From Candidatus Schekmanbacteria bacterium (GTDB taxonomy: Bacteria > CSSED10-310 > JACPHN01): a DNA stretch of 35,047 nucleotides. Position numbers and translations under genes: made by a program. The stretch lies in NCBI GenBank assembly GCA_016188575.1, contig JACPHN010000197.1, forward strand, positions 1-35,047. The letters are read 5' to 3'. Below, one piece after another: positions 16,466 to 24,201 of the stretch. Under the pieces are notes generated by a model. It saw only the letters and a list, made by a program, of their open reading frames with translations. It ran no database searches and was not told the DNA's origin. The stretch's first letter is position 1; every line of letters starts with the position of its first letter.

Positions 16466-19099
16466 TCACCTCCTGTAGAGGTAGACGGCGCCGGTTTCGG
16501 TGTCGTCGTCCAGACGCTTGCCGGGGGTCCCGATCGCCACATCCGCCTTGCCGTTGCGGTCGAAGTCTCCCATCGCCAGCGCCTTGCTGAAGTTGTCGGC
16601 ATCGCCGCTCGTTGCCGCGAACCCCTCCTGGGAAAAGCGAGAAACGTGGACCGGCACGAGCCCGCTCGTCGATCCCCCGTACAGGTGCAGGAAGCCGGCG
16701 CCATTCCCATCTCCCGTGTCCTCCCCAGGAAGCCCGACCGCAAGGTCGTCGATTCCGTCGGCGTTGGTATCTCCTGCAGCTAGCGCATAGCCGTACTGGT
16801 CTCCGCTTTCCGCGGTCGAGCCTCCCGTCGATTGGCTCAGCTTCTCATAGGACGAGGGGTAAAGCCCCGAGGAGCGACCGAAGACGATGTACAGGAAGCC
16901 CGCGTCCGCCGCATCGCTTTCGTCCTCGAAGGGGCTCCCGGCGGCGAGGTCTTCGTAACCGTCGCCGTTGAAATCGCCCGCGGCCAGCGACCGCCCGAAC
17001 CGGTCCCCGTCCTCGTTTGCCGAGCCCATCGACGTCTGGCTGAAGCGGCTGTAGCGGCCGGAGTGGAGCCCCGCGGCTGACCCATGAGCGATGAAGATGA
17101 AGCCGGCGTCGTCCACTCCGTCGAGGTCTTCGTATGGTGCACCAGCAGCGAGATCGTCGTACCCGTCCGCGTCGTAATCGCCCGCTGCCAGGGACATGGT
17201 GAAACGGTCGTCGCCCTCGCTGGTGGATCCGAACGTCTCCTGGTCGAGCCTTTCATAGCCTCCCGCGCCAAGACCCCCCGCGGACCCGAATACGACAAAC
17301 AGGAAGCCGGCGTCGCTCTCACCGCCCGTATCCTCGTATGGAGCGCCGATCGCCAGGTCGGGAAACGCGTCGCCATTGAAGTCACCGGCCGTGAGACTGT
17401 AGCCGAATCGATCCCCGGATTCGCTCGTCGATCCGAGCGTCTCCTGCTGGATCTTCTTGTAGCGCACGGGGATAAGGCCGGACGATGAGCCATAGAAGAT
17501 GTCGACGGAACCAGCGTCGGCGGCGCCGTTGACGTCCTTGTACGGAAGCCCGACGGCGAGGTCAGCGTACCCGTCGCGATCGAAGTCGGCCGTGGCCAGG
17601 CTGTACCCGAACATGTCTCCCTGGGCATTGGACGAGCCGATCGCGGTCTGGTCAAGCCGCTCGTATGATCCGTAGCCGAGCGCGACGATCCCGGAGCTGC
17701 TGCCGTAGAGAACGTGCACCATTCCCGAGTCGCTCCCGCCATCCTGGTCCTCGCCGGGGCTGCCGGCAGCCAGATCGACGTAGCCATCGCCGTTGAAGTC
17801 GCCGGTCGCCAGCGCCTTGCCGAAGGTGTCGCCCGACTCGTTGGTGGCGCGGGACGCGGTCTGATCGACGAATGTCGGCAGCAGCTCGTGCTCCCGGAAG
17901 ATCGCGATCACGGCGCGCGCATCCACCTTGGAGCAAGCGCCGGAGGCGTAGGCCTCGTCAAGCACCTTGTGGGCGAAGCCGCGCACGATCGAACCATTGC
18001 CGAACGCATCCCACGTACCGAAAGCGTCGCCCTTGATCGTGTCCACCAGGCGCAAGACGGTCTGGCGAAACCCGATCTTGTCGCAGCCGGCATTCTCCCG
18101 CGCCAACCATAGCGCGCTGGTCACAACGTCGCCGAGGTAGTGTGGGTCGGCGTCGTCGCCGCCTTCGGGATCGTAGTCGACCCAGTCGGTGTACTTTGGG
18201 ACACCATTGGCCTGAGTGGTCCCGCCGCGGCCCATGTACCAGGTATTCGTGTAGTCGCTGGCGTACCAGTAGCCGAGGCCTTCGTCGAGCGATTGCTCCT
18301 CGTGGGGCCCCTGGCGGTTGAAGCCACCGCCGTTGCCGTATTTCTCCGCGAAAACGCGATTGTAGTAGTGGCCGTATTCGTGGATGGGGATGCGCGCCGA
18401 GCCCCAGTTTCCGGTGCCGAGGAAGATCTTGGGGCGCTCGTCGTAGCGCGCGCCGCCGTTACGGCCGTCGGGTCGCACGGTGCGGAAGATCTGGTGTTTG
18501 AGCGACTTGTCGTCGCTGGACCGCCAGGGCCGCATGCAAGACCCGCTGCCGCCGCAGACGGTAGAGGGGCGGTTGAGCAGCACGGCGAGCTCGTCCTCGT
18601 TGGCGACGCCGGCGATTGCGGTGGAGATGGCGTTGTAGGTATCGAAGTAGTCGCGCGCCACGGCGCGGTAGATCGAATAGATCGTGGCCTCGTCCTTGCC
18701 GTTGGTGGAGGCACCCCAGTGGGGGCGCGTGACGCCTGAGGTGGCGAGGAAGTCTTCGCTGGAGGAAATGTCGGCGCACTCGCTGACGCCAGACGCGCAG
18801 TCCTGGGATTGCTTGTCGGTCCAGTTGAAGATGGCGACCTCGGGGCCGTCGAGATAGCCGACGGTGGTGGTGGGGTCGGTGTAGGAGCCGTTGACGTTGC
18901 CGTCGGCGAGGAGCACGGTGGATTCGGTGGAGATGAGGGGGGTGATGGGGAGCTGGGTGGCGTAGATGGCTTCCGGGGACGTCGCGGCGGATGCTGCCGT
19001 AGCGACGGCGCAGAGTGTCGCCACCAGCGCGCCGCAAAGTCGACGCGACCCCGCCCGCCCGCTCCCGATTCCCCGTGCCCTGATTCCTCGTGCTTTCAT
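16466..19099 (-). CDS. Secreted HExxH metallopeptidase-like protein with seven FG-GAP repeats
   Basis: 877 aa. The ATG at 19099 has GGGAGGAA eight bases upstream and gives a signal peptide (RRLCGALVATLCAVATAASA). Residues 45-430 form a domain with HEYGHYYN (His240, Glu241, His244) and DEGLGYW (Glu273), 29 residues apart. This fits a gluzincin zinc site (HExxH plus downstream Glu). Seven repeats of the FNGDGYxDLAAGxPxE type follow, each with a DxDxDG-like calcium loop (for example DFNGDGYVDLAAGSP, DFDRDGYADLAVGLP, DFDRNGKADVAIGTP), making one complete integrin-like beta-propeller to the C-terminus. The peptidase family is not certain; fungalysin or thermolysin-like groups are candidates. Cys pairs in the first domain suggest disulfides. 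It is likely exported or surface-bound; propellers of this type bind ligands or polymers. Confidence 0.8.
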   Translation of the reverse strand: MKARGIRARGIGSGRAGSRRLCGALVATLCAVATAASAATSPEAIYATQLPITPLISTESTVLLADGNVNGSYTDPTTTVGYLDGPEVAIFNWTDKQSQDCASGVSECADISSSEDFLATSGVTRPHWGASTNGKDEATIYSIYRAVARDYFDTYNAISTAIAGVANEDELAVLLNRPSTVCGGSGSCMRPWRSSDDKSLKHQIFRTVRPDGRNGGARYDERPKIFLGTGNWGSARIPIHEYGHYYNRVFAEKYGNGGGFNRQGPHEEQSLDEGLGYWYASDYTNTWYMGRGGTTQANGVPKYTDWVDYDPEGGDDADPHYLGDVVTSALWLARENAGCDKIGFRQTVLRLVDTIKGDAFGTWDAFGNGSIVRGFAHKVLDEAYASGACSKVDARAVIAIFREHELLPTFVDQTASRATNESGDTFGKALATGDFNGDGYVDLAAGSPGEDQDGGSDSGMVHVLYGSSSGIVALGYGSYERLDQTAIGSSNAQGDMFGYSLATADFDRDGYADLAVGLPYKDVNGAADAGSVDIFYGSSSGLIPVRYKKIQQETLGSTSESGDRFGYSLTAGDFNGDAFPDLAIGAPYEDTGGESDAGFLFVVFGSAGGLGAGGYERLDQETFGSTSEGDDRFTMSLAAGDYDADGYDDLAAGAPYEDLDGVDDAGFIFIAHGSAAGLHSGRYSRFSQTSMGSANEDGDRFGRSLAAGDFNGDGYEDLAAGSPFEDESDAADAGFLYIVFGRSSGLYPSSYEKLSQSTGGSTAESGDQYGYALAAGDTNADGIDDLAVGLPGEDTGDGNGAGFLHLYGGSTSGLVPVHVSRFSQEGFAATSGDADNFSKALAMGDFDRNGKADVAIGTPGKRLDDDTETGAVYLYRR

Positions 19100-19252
19100 G
19101 GTCGCGTTCCTCCCTCTGGGATGAGACGTCCGGCGGCCGGACGCGAATGTCATTTCCGCCTGGAAATAGCAACATCCGTGCCAGCGACGGCGCGTCTGGA
19201 AAGCAGCTCCGCTCCGCACGGCGACATCCTTTGGGGAGCCGCGAGGCGGCAT

Positions 19253-19272
19253 TTTGCCAAGTTCTTGGCAAA
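19253..19272. promoter_or_regulatory. Perfect 9-base inverted repeat (possible operator)
   Basis: TTTGCCAAG and CTTGGCAAA are separated by TT, a perfect 20-base palindromic site. It lies 154 bases upstream of the FG-GAP gene start and 30 bases after the stop of the acyl-CoA synthetase gene, both on the minus strand. The size and symmetry suit a dimeric repressor operator. It could instead be a terminator hairpin for the synthetase gene, but no T-run follows on the minus strand. Confidence 0.4.
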
Positions 19273-19301
19273 CTAACCCCCCGCGCGCCGCGATCCACCC
19301 C

Positions 19302-20987
19302 TCAACTGCCCGCGTCCAGCCACACTACCGCTCCCCCCGCCTCCCGGCCGCGCTGCGCTACCTCGCCGTAGCGCGCCTCGATGGCGCTGCGCTTGATCTT
19401 CAAGGTCGGCGTCAGCAGCCCGTTGTCGATTCGCCATTCCTCGCCCGTGACCGCGACGAAATCCAGCCGCTCGTGATGCTCGGGCGCCTCGTTGACCGTG
19501 CGAAGATGCTCCTCCAGACGACCTCCCAGCGCGCGACGGCCCGCTGGATCCGCGGCGCTCGCCCGCGCCTGCTCCGCCAGCGCCACCAGCCCGAACGGCT
19601 GCGGGCAGCCGCTTCCCATCACGCACGCCTGCTCGATATCCGCGTGGACCAGAAGCAGGTTTTCGATCGGCGCCGGCGCCACATACTTGCCCTTGCTCGT
19701 CTTGAAGAGCTCCTTGACCCGACCCGTAAGCCGCAGCCGGCCCTGCTCGTCCAGCTCGCCCTGGTCGCCCGTGCGCAGATACCCATCCTCCGTGAACGCC
19801 TCTGCGGTGCTCTCCGCCGCCTTGAAATACCCCATCATGCTCGCCGGGCTGCGCACCAGGATCTCGCCGTCCGCGCCGATCCGCACGGCGACCTCCGGAT
19901 ACGCGTTGCCCACGTAACCGACGCGCGACCGTCCCGGCAACGACATGTGCGAATAGGCGAAGTTCTCTGTCATGCCGTACCCCTCGAGCAGCTCCAGTCC
20001 GAGACGGCGGTACCAGGCGATCACCTCGGGCGGAATCGGCGCGGAGCCGCTGCCGGCAAAGCGGACGTGCTGCAGGCCGAGCCCCCTGAGAATCTTGCGG
20101 CGCAGCAGAGACGAGACCACCGGTATCCCCAGCAGCCGCTGCAATCGCGCTTCCGGCAACTTCGCCAGGACGCCGAGCTGAAACTTGCGCCAGAGCCGCG
20201 GCACGGAGACGAACAGCGTCGGCCTGGCGCGCCGCAGGTCCACCAGGAAGGTGTCCAGGCTCTCGGCGAAAAAGACCTGAAAGCCGAAGGTCAGCGAGCA
20301 GGTCTCGACCGCCCACCGCTCGAACCCGTGCGCCAGCGGCAAATACGACAGCATCCGGTCCGCCGCCGACGTCGACACCTGCTTGCCCATGCCTTCCGCC
20401 GCCAGCGCCATGGCGCCGAAGGAGAGCATGACGCCCTTGGGAACGCCCGTGCTACCAGAGGTGTAAATGATCGTGGCGAGCTCCTCCGGCCGGCGTCGCG
20501 CCGGCGTTTGCAGTGGTGCCGACGCGCCGATGATGTCTTCCCAGGGCGTGCCGCGGTCGGCATCAGCGAGCGGTAGGCGCACCACCGGAAACGCCTCGGG
20601 AATGCCGGTCCGCACCTGCTTCCAGTCGTCGAGCTTGCCGACAAACAGGAGCCGAGATTCGCTGTGCTCCAGAATGTAACGCACCGCATCCCCGTGAAGC
20701 GTCGGATAGATCGGCACCGAGACGTGTCCCGCCATCCAGATCGCCAGGTCGGCGAGGATCCAGTGTGCGGCATTCTTGGCCACGATGGCGATCTGGCTTC
20801 CCGCCGGAAAGGGCTGCGACTGCAGGAAGGAAGCGACGCGCCGCGCCTCGTCCAGTGCCTGGGCCCACGTCCAGGTGCGAACCGCACCGCCGCCCAGCGG
20901 TTGCGTCAGGTATGGCTTGTTGGCGCGCGACCGCTCCCAGTGAAACGCCTTGTCGAGAGCCGTCGAGTTGTCTACACTTGGCTTCAT
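19302..20987 (-). CDS. Long-chain fatty acid-CoA ligase (AMP-forming)
   Basis: 561 aa, adenylate-forming enzyme that activates fatty acids with ATP and CoA. Motifs are the phosphate loop YTSGSTGVPKGV (about 173-187), adenine motif GYGMTEN (about 338), the TGD motif in YLRTGDQGELDEQGRLRLTGR (about 418-438), and KELFKTSKGKYVAPAPIEN, whose GKYVAP is typical of bacterial FadD15-like long-chain ligases with the catalytic Lys segment further on. The start is ATG 20987 with AGAGG eight bases upstream; a GTG nine bases earlier overlaps that site. The gene stands alone, divergent from the DUF885 gene, with repeat copy B in between. Its substrate chain length is inferred from family only. Confidence 0.88.
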   Translation of the reverse strand: MKPSVDNSTALDKAFHWERSRANKPYLTQPLGGGAVRTWTWAQALDEARRVASFLQSQPFPAGSQIAIVAKNAAHWILADLAIWMAGHVSVPIYPTLHGDAVRYILEHSESRLLFVGKLDDWKQVRTGIPEAFPVVRLPLADADRGTPWEDIIGASAPLQTPARRRPEELATIIYTSGSTGVPKGVMLSFGAMALAAEGMGKQVSTSAADRMLSYLPLAHGFERWAVETCSLTFGFQVFFAESLDTFLVDLRRARPTLFVSVPRLWRKFQLGVLAKLPEARLQRLLGIPVVSSLLRRKILRGLGLQHVRFAGSGSAPIPPEVIAWYRRLGLELLEGYGMTENFAYSHMSLPGRSRVGYVGNAYPEVAVRIGADGEILVRSPASMMGYFKAAESTAEAFTEDGYLRTGDQGELDEQGRLRLTGRVKELFKTSKGKYVAPAPIENLLLVHADIEQACVMGSGCPQPFGLVALAEQARASAADPAGRRALGGRLEEHLRTVNEAPEHHERLDFVAVTGEEWRIDNGLLTPTLKIKRSAIEARYGEVAQRGREAGGAVVWLDAGS

Positions 20988-21040
20988 GATTTCCACCTCT
21001 TTGCCCGATGCCGCGAGGGCGCGATTTGGTCGACTGCAAG

Positions 21041-21153
21041 CTGAGCGGAAAGCGTATCACGAAGACCCCCAACCTCACCTCCCCCCGCCCGCGGAGGGAC
21101 CAAGAGGAGCGACACCCCGCCGCCCGCGGGGGGTGGGACGGAGGGGGCAGACG
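21041..21153. repeat. Dispersed intergenic repeat, copy B
   Basis: It shares GCGGAAAGCGTATCACGAAG and CCCCCAACCTCACCTCCCCC with copy A and has two C-rich/G-rich hairpin cores instead of one (around 21080-21098 and 21115-21146), the second ending GGGACGGAGGGGG. The CCTGAATCC ends are missing. It lies between the divergent acyl-CoA synthetase and DUF885 genes. Confidence 0.6.
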
Positions 21154-21189
21154 GTGGGAAACACATCGCCTTTCCTGAGGGAGTGACTC

Positions 21190-23022
21190 ATGTTGCGACT
21201 GACCCTTGCAGTGCTGCTCGCGCTGGTGTTTGTTGTCTCTCCGTGCGCGGCCGATGTCGCGAGCGAGCGCGCCGCGATTCTTGCGGAGCAGCGCGCAATC
21301 CGCGATGCCGCCGGCACCGCGCCCGAGAGCACGCGCCTGGCGCAGCTCATCGCCGCCAGTTTCCGCTACGTCATGCTCGAGTTCCCCGAATTCGCAACCA
21401 GCATCGGCCACCCGACGGGTAGCGATCGCTGGACAGATGGTTCGATCGCGGCCATCGACAGGCGCGAAGCCGAGGATCGCGAATGGTTGGCGACGTTGCG
21501 AACGCTTGACCGCGACAAGCTGCAGGGCGAGGATCGCGTCAATCTGGACTTGCTCGTGCGCGCGGCGGCGGAACGGGTCGAGGGACAGCAGTTTGCCGGT
21601 CGCTACCTGGCAATGACGAGCATCCATGGTATCCAGCAGGACATTCCCGAGATGCTCGCCCACCAGCCCGCCCGCACCGTCAAGGATTACGAAGACGTGC
21701 TGTCGCGCCTCGCCGGCGTCCCGGTTGTCGTCACGGACACGATCGCGGTACTCGAGCAGGGACTGACGCGCGGCGTGACGCCGCCGCAGATCACGCTTCG
21801 GGATCTCGCGGAGCAGATCAGCGCCGTCATGGCAGAGGACCCGGCCAAGGCGCCCATGCTCGTCGCCTTCGAGAATTTTCCGACCGGCATCGATGCGGGC
21901 GCGCGCGAAGACCTCCACGCTCGCGCGGCACAAGTCTATCGAGAGCGCGTGCTGCCCGCCTTCGCCGACCTCCGCGCGTTCGTGCGTGACAAATACGTGC
22001 CCGGGGCGCGCCGCACCATCGCGATGAAGGACCTTCCAGACGGCGAGCGCTGGTATGCGTACCGGGTCAAGGTCACAACGACGACCGCCATGACGCCGCA
22101 GGAGATCCACGAGCTCGGCCTGCGTGAGGTCGGCCGTATCGAGGCGGAAATGGAGAAGGCAAAGCTCGCCAGCGGCTTCTCCGGCACACTTCCCGAGCTA
22201 TTTGCCATGATGCGCACCGATCCGCGGTTCTTCTACACGGATCCCGATGAGCTTCTCAGGGGATATCGGGACATCGCAAAGCGCGCTGATCCGGAGCTGA
22301 CGAAGCTCTTCGGCCGGCTGCCCAGGTTGCCCTACGGGGTCATGGCGGTGCCCGAGTATATGGCCAAGAGCCAGCCGACGGCGTACTACGATGGCGGGGC
22401 GCTCGAATCAGGCAAGCCCGCCTACTTTTACGCCAATACCTACGACCTCAAGTCGCGCCCGAAGTGGGAGATGGAAGCCTTGACCTTGCACGAGGCGGTA
22501 CCCGGGCACCATCTGCAAATCTCGCTGGCAAAGGAGATGGAAAACCTGCCGTGGTTTCGCCGTCATGGCGGTCCGACCGCGTTCATCGAGGGTTGGGGTC
22601 TGTACGCCGAAGGGCTTGGCGAGGAAATGGGTTTCTACAAGGATCCTTACATGAAGCTCGGCGAGCTCACCTACGAGATGTGGCGCGCGATTCGGCTCGT
22701 CGTCGACACGGGGATGCACGCCCTCGGGTGGAGCCGTGACCAGGCCATCGACTATTTCAAGGCGCACGCGGGGAAATCGGAGCATGACGTCGTCGTTGAG
22801 GTCGATCGGTACATTGTCTGGCCAAGTCAGGCACTGGCGTACAAGATCGGGCAGATGAAACTGCGCGAGCTGCGGGCCGTGGCACAGCGCGAGCTCGGAG
22901 GCCGGTTCGACGTGCGCGCATTTCACGATCAGGTGCTGAAAAACGGAGCCGTGCCGCTCGACGTGCTCGAACGGCATGTTACGGAGTGGATCGCCCAGGT
23001 GAAAGCGGCGCCGTCGCCGTGA
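21190..23022 (+). CDS. DUF885 family protein, secreted metallopeptidase-like
   Basis: 610 aa with a signal peptide (MLRLTLAVLLALVFVVSPCAA). DUF885 proteins carry HEAxPGHH followed by EGWxxYxE, resembling a zinc-peptidase site. Here HEAVPGHH is at 434-441 and EGWGLYAE starts at Glu467, both intact. Later conserved segments DTGMHALGWS and VDRYIVWPSQALAYKIG are also family hallmarks, and the length is typical. The start has GAGGGAG nine bases upstream. Activity of most members is not established; some are reported to be peptidases. The TerD-like gene follows 105 bases downstream on the same strand. Confidence 0.88.
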   Translation: MLRLTLAVLLALVFVVSPCAADVASERAAILAEQRAIRDAAGTAPESTRLAQLIAASFRYVMLEFPEFATSIGHPTGSDRWTDGSIAAIDRREAEDREWLATLRTLDRDKLQGEDRVNLDLLVRAAAERVEGQQFAGRYLAMTSIHGIQQDIPEMLAHQPARTVKDYEDVLSRLAGVPVVVTDTIAVLEQGLTRGVTPPQITLRDLAEQISAVMAEDPAKAPMLVAFENFPTGIDAGAREDLHARAAQVYRERVLPAFADLRAFVRDKYVPGARRTIAMKDLPDGERWYAYRVKVTTTTAMTPQEIHELGLREVGRIEAEMEKAKLASGFSGTLPELFAMMRTDPRFFYTDPDELLRGYRDIAKRADPELTKLFGRLPRLPYGVMAVPEYMAKSQPTAYYDGGALESGKPAYFYANTYDLKSRPKWEMEALTLHEAVPGHHLQISLAKEMENLPWFRRHGGPTAFIEGWGLYAEGLGEEMGFYKDPYMKLGELTYEMWRAIRLVVDTGMHALGWSRDQAIDYFKAHAGKSEHDVVVEVDRYIVWPSQALAYKIGQMKLRELRAVAQRELGGRFDVRAFHDQVLKNGAVPLDVLERHVTEWIAQVKAAPSP

Positions 23023-23127
23023 GTGGCGCGGAGCGAGGCGACGCGACGGGATTGTGAAGCGCCAGCGGGTTTCGTCGGCGTCGACGGCGCGAGCGCGGGC
23101 GGCGACCGGGGGATGTTGGGAGCGGGG

Positions 23128-24144
23128 ATGTCGGAACGGAAACAGAGCTGGATCAACCGATTGTTGGGCAGGGAGTCGCCTGAGGCGCGGCGCCTGAATC
23201 AGCTTCGGGCCGAGCTGCGCGGCGCCGGGGGCGCGCTGCAGCAGCGGCGGCTACGGGCGCGCGTGCTCGAGCTGGTAGATCTCGCGGATCGCGTCCTGGA
23301 CAACGCGCGCAGCTCCGGCGGGGGAGACGCGGCGCTCGCGCAGATCCTCGGCACGCTCGAGCAGGTTGCCGCGCCGCTTTCCGAGCTCGCGGCCCTGGAA
23401 GGCGTGGGCCTCGACGCGCCTCAGCAGCAGCGCATTGCTGCCCAGTTCGAACGCTCGCTCGACGGGCTCATCGACGGCTTCAAGGCACAGCTTGCCCGTT
23501 CCGTGACGGATCGCCTGTCGCTTCTCAACGCCAGTCTGGAGGGGCTGGGCGAGCTGGGTCGGCTCGAGGCGGAAAGCTCGCCGGTCCAGAGGTATTATTC
23601 CGTGGCCATCCTCCGCGGCCAGCGCCTCGACATCAGCACGCTTGGCGATACCGACCCATTTGGGCTCGGCCTGAGCTGGACCGTCACCGGCTACGACGGG
23701 GACGCTCCGTTTCGCATTGTTCCGTGCTGCATTCCGGTTGGCGAGGTGCCGGTGCAGGCGGGCCGCTTCGCGGCTCAGGCGCAGGCCGGCGGTCCCGAAG
23801 AAGACCTGTTTCTTTTTCGCTTTGCGGTCTCCGCTGTCCCGGAGGCGGTGGAGCGGCTGGTCTTCGCCCTGGTCATCGAGAAACCGCGCGAGCGCCGCCA
23901 GACGTTCGCCATGGTGCGGGACCTCGCCTACCGGGTGCTCGACCCGGCCGGCTGCGAGCTCGCACACTTTCGCGGCGACGAGGCGTATTCGAGCCAGACC
24001 GCGCTGGCCGCCGTCGTGCTCTATCGGCGTGACGGCAAGTGGCGGATCATGGTCGCCAATGAGGGGTTCACGGATGGCGTCACCGGCCTGCGGCGAGCAT
24101 ACCCGAAGGGGTATTTCGCGCCCGAGCTGCTGGCTTTGGGGTGA
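23128..24144 (+). CDS. Protein with helical N-terminus and C-terminal TerD-like domain
   Basis: 338 aa, no signal peptide. Residues 1-150 are Leu/Ala/Arg-rich helices, probably coiled coil. Residues 160-338 read as a TerD domain: YYSVAILRGQRLDIS, LGLSW, VPEAVERLVFALVIEKPRER, QTFAMVRDLAYRVLDPAG, ELAHFRGDEAYSSQTALAA, LYRRDGKWRI, and a final LRRAYPKGYF. This tracks the stress and tellurite-resistance TerD family through its second half. The first TerD calcium site (DLDxSAF) is replaced by TGYDGDAPFRIV, and the DDE block (GDDE) is not evident, so calcium binding may be lost. The ATG at 23128 has GGGAGCGGGG upstream; a GTG at 23023, directly after the DUF885 stop, would add 35 low-complexity residues. 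A strong hairpin follows at 24165. Confidence 0.7.
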   Translation: MSERKQSWINRLLGRESPEARRLNQLRAELRGAGGALQQRRLRARVLELVDLADRVLDNARSSGGGDAALAQILGTLEQVAAPLSELAALEGVGLDAPQQQRIAAQFERSLDGLIDGFKAQLARSVTDRLSLLNASLEGLGELGRLEAESSPVQRYYSVAILRGQRLDISTLGDTDPFGLGLSWTVTGYDGDAPFRIVPCCIPVGEVPVQAGRFAAQAQAGGPEEDLFLFRFAVSAVPEAVERLVFALVIEKPRERRQTFAMVRDLAYRVLDPAGCELAHFRGDEAYSSQTALAAVVLYRRDGKWRIMVANEGFTDGVTGLRRAYPKGYFAPELLALG

Positions 24145-24164
24145 GCCACGGCGCACCCGCGACC

Positions 24165-24190
24165 CGTCGCCGGCGCCTGCGCCGGCGACG
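24165..24190. terminator. Perfect 12-base hairpin between convergent genes
   Basis: CGTCGCCGGCGC and GCGCCGGCGACG flank CT, giving a perfect 12-base inverted repeat midway between the TerD-like stop (24144) and the lipoprotein stop (24202, minus strand). It should form a very stable hairpin on both transcripts. No T-run is present. Confidence 0.5.
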
Positions 24191-24201
24191 GCGACGGTGC
24201 T

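Noticed and set aside
19254-20576. Plus-strand open frame of 440 codons
   Set aside because: Antisense to the acyl-CoA synthetase, whose motifs are intact; Arg/His/Gln-rich composition typical of shadow frames.
20563-22110. Minus-strand open frame of 515 codons
   Set aside because: Overlaps the front of the acyl-CoA synthetase gene in another frame and is antisense to the DUF885 gene; no recognisable domain.
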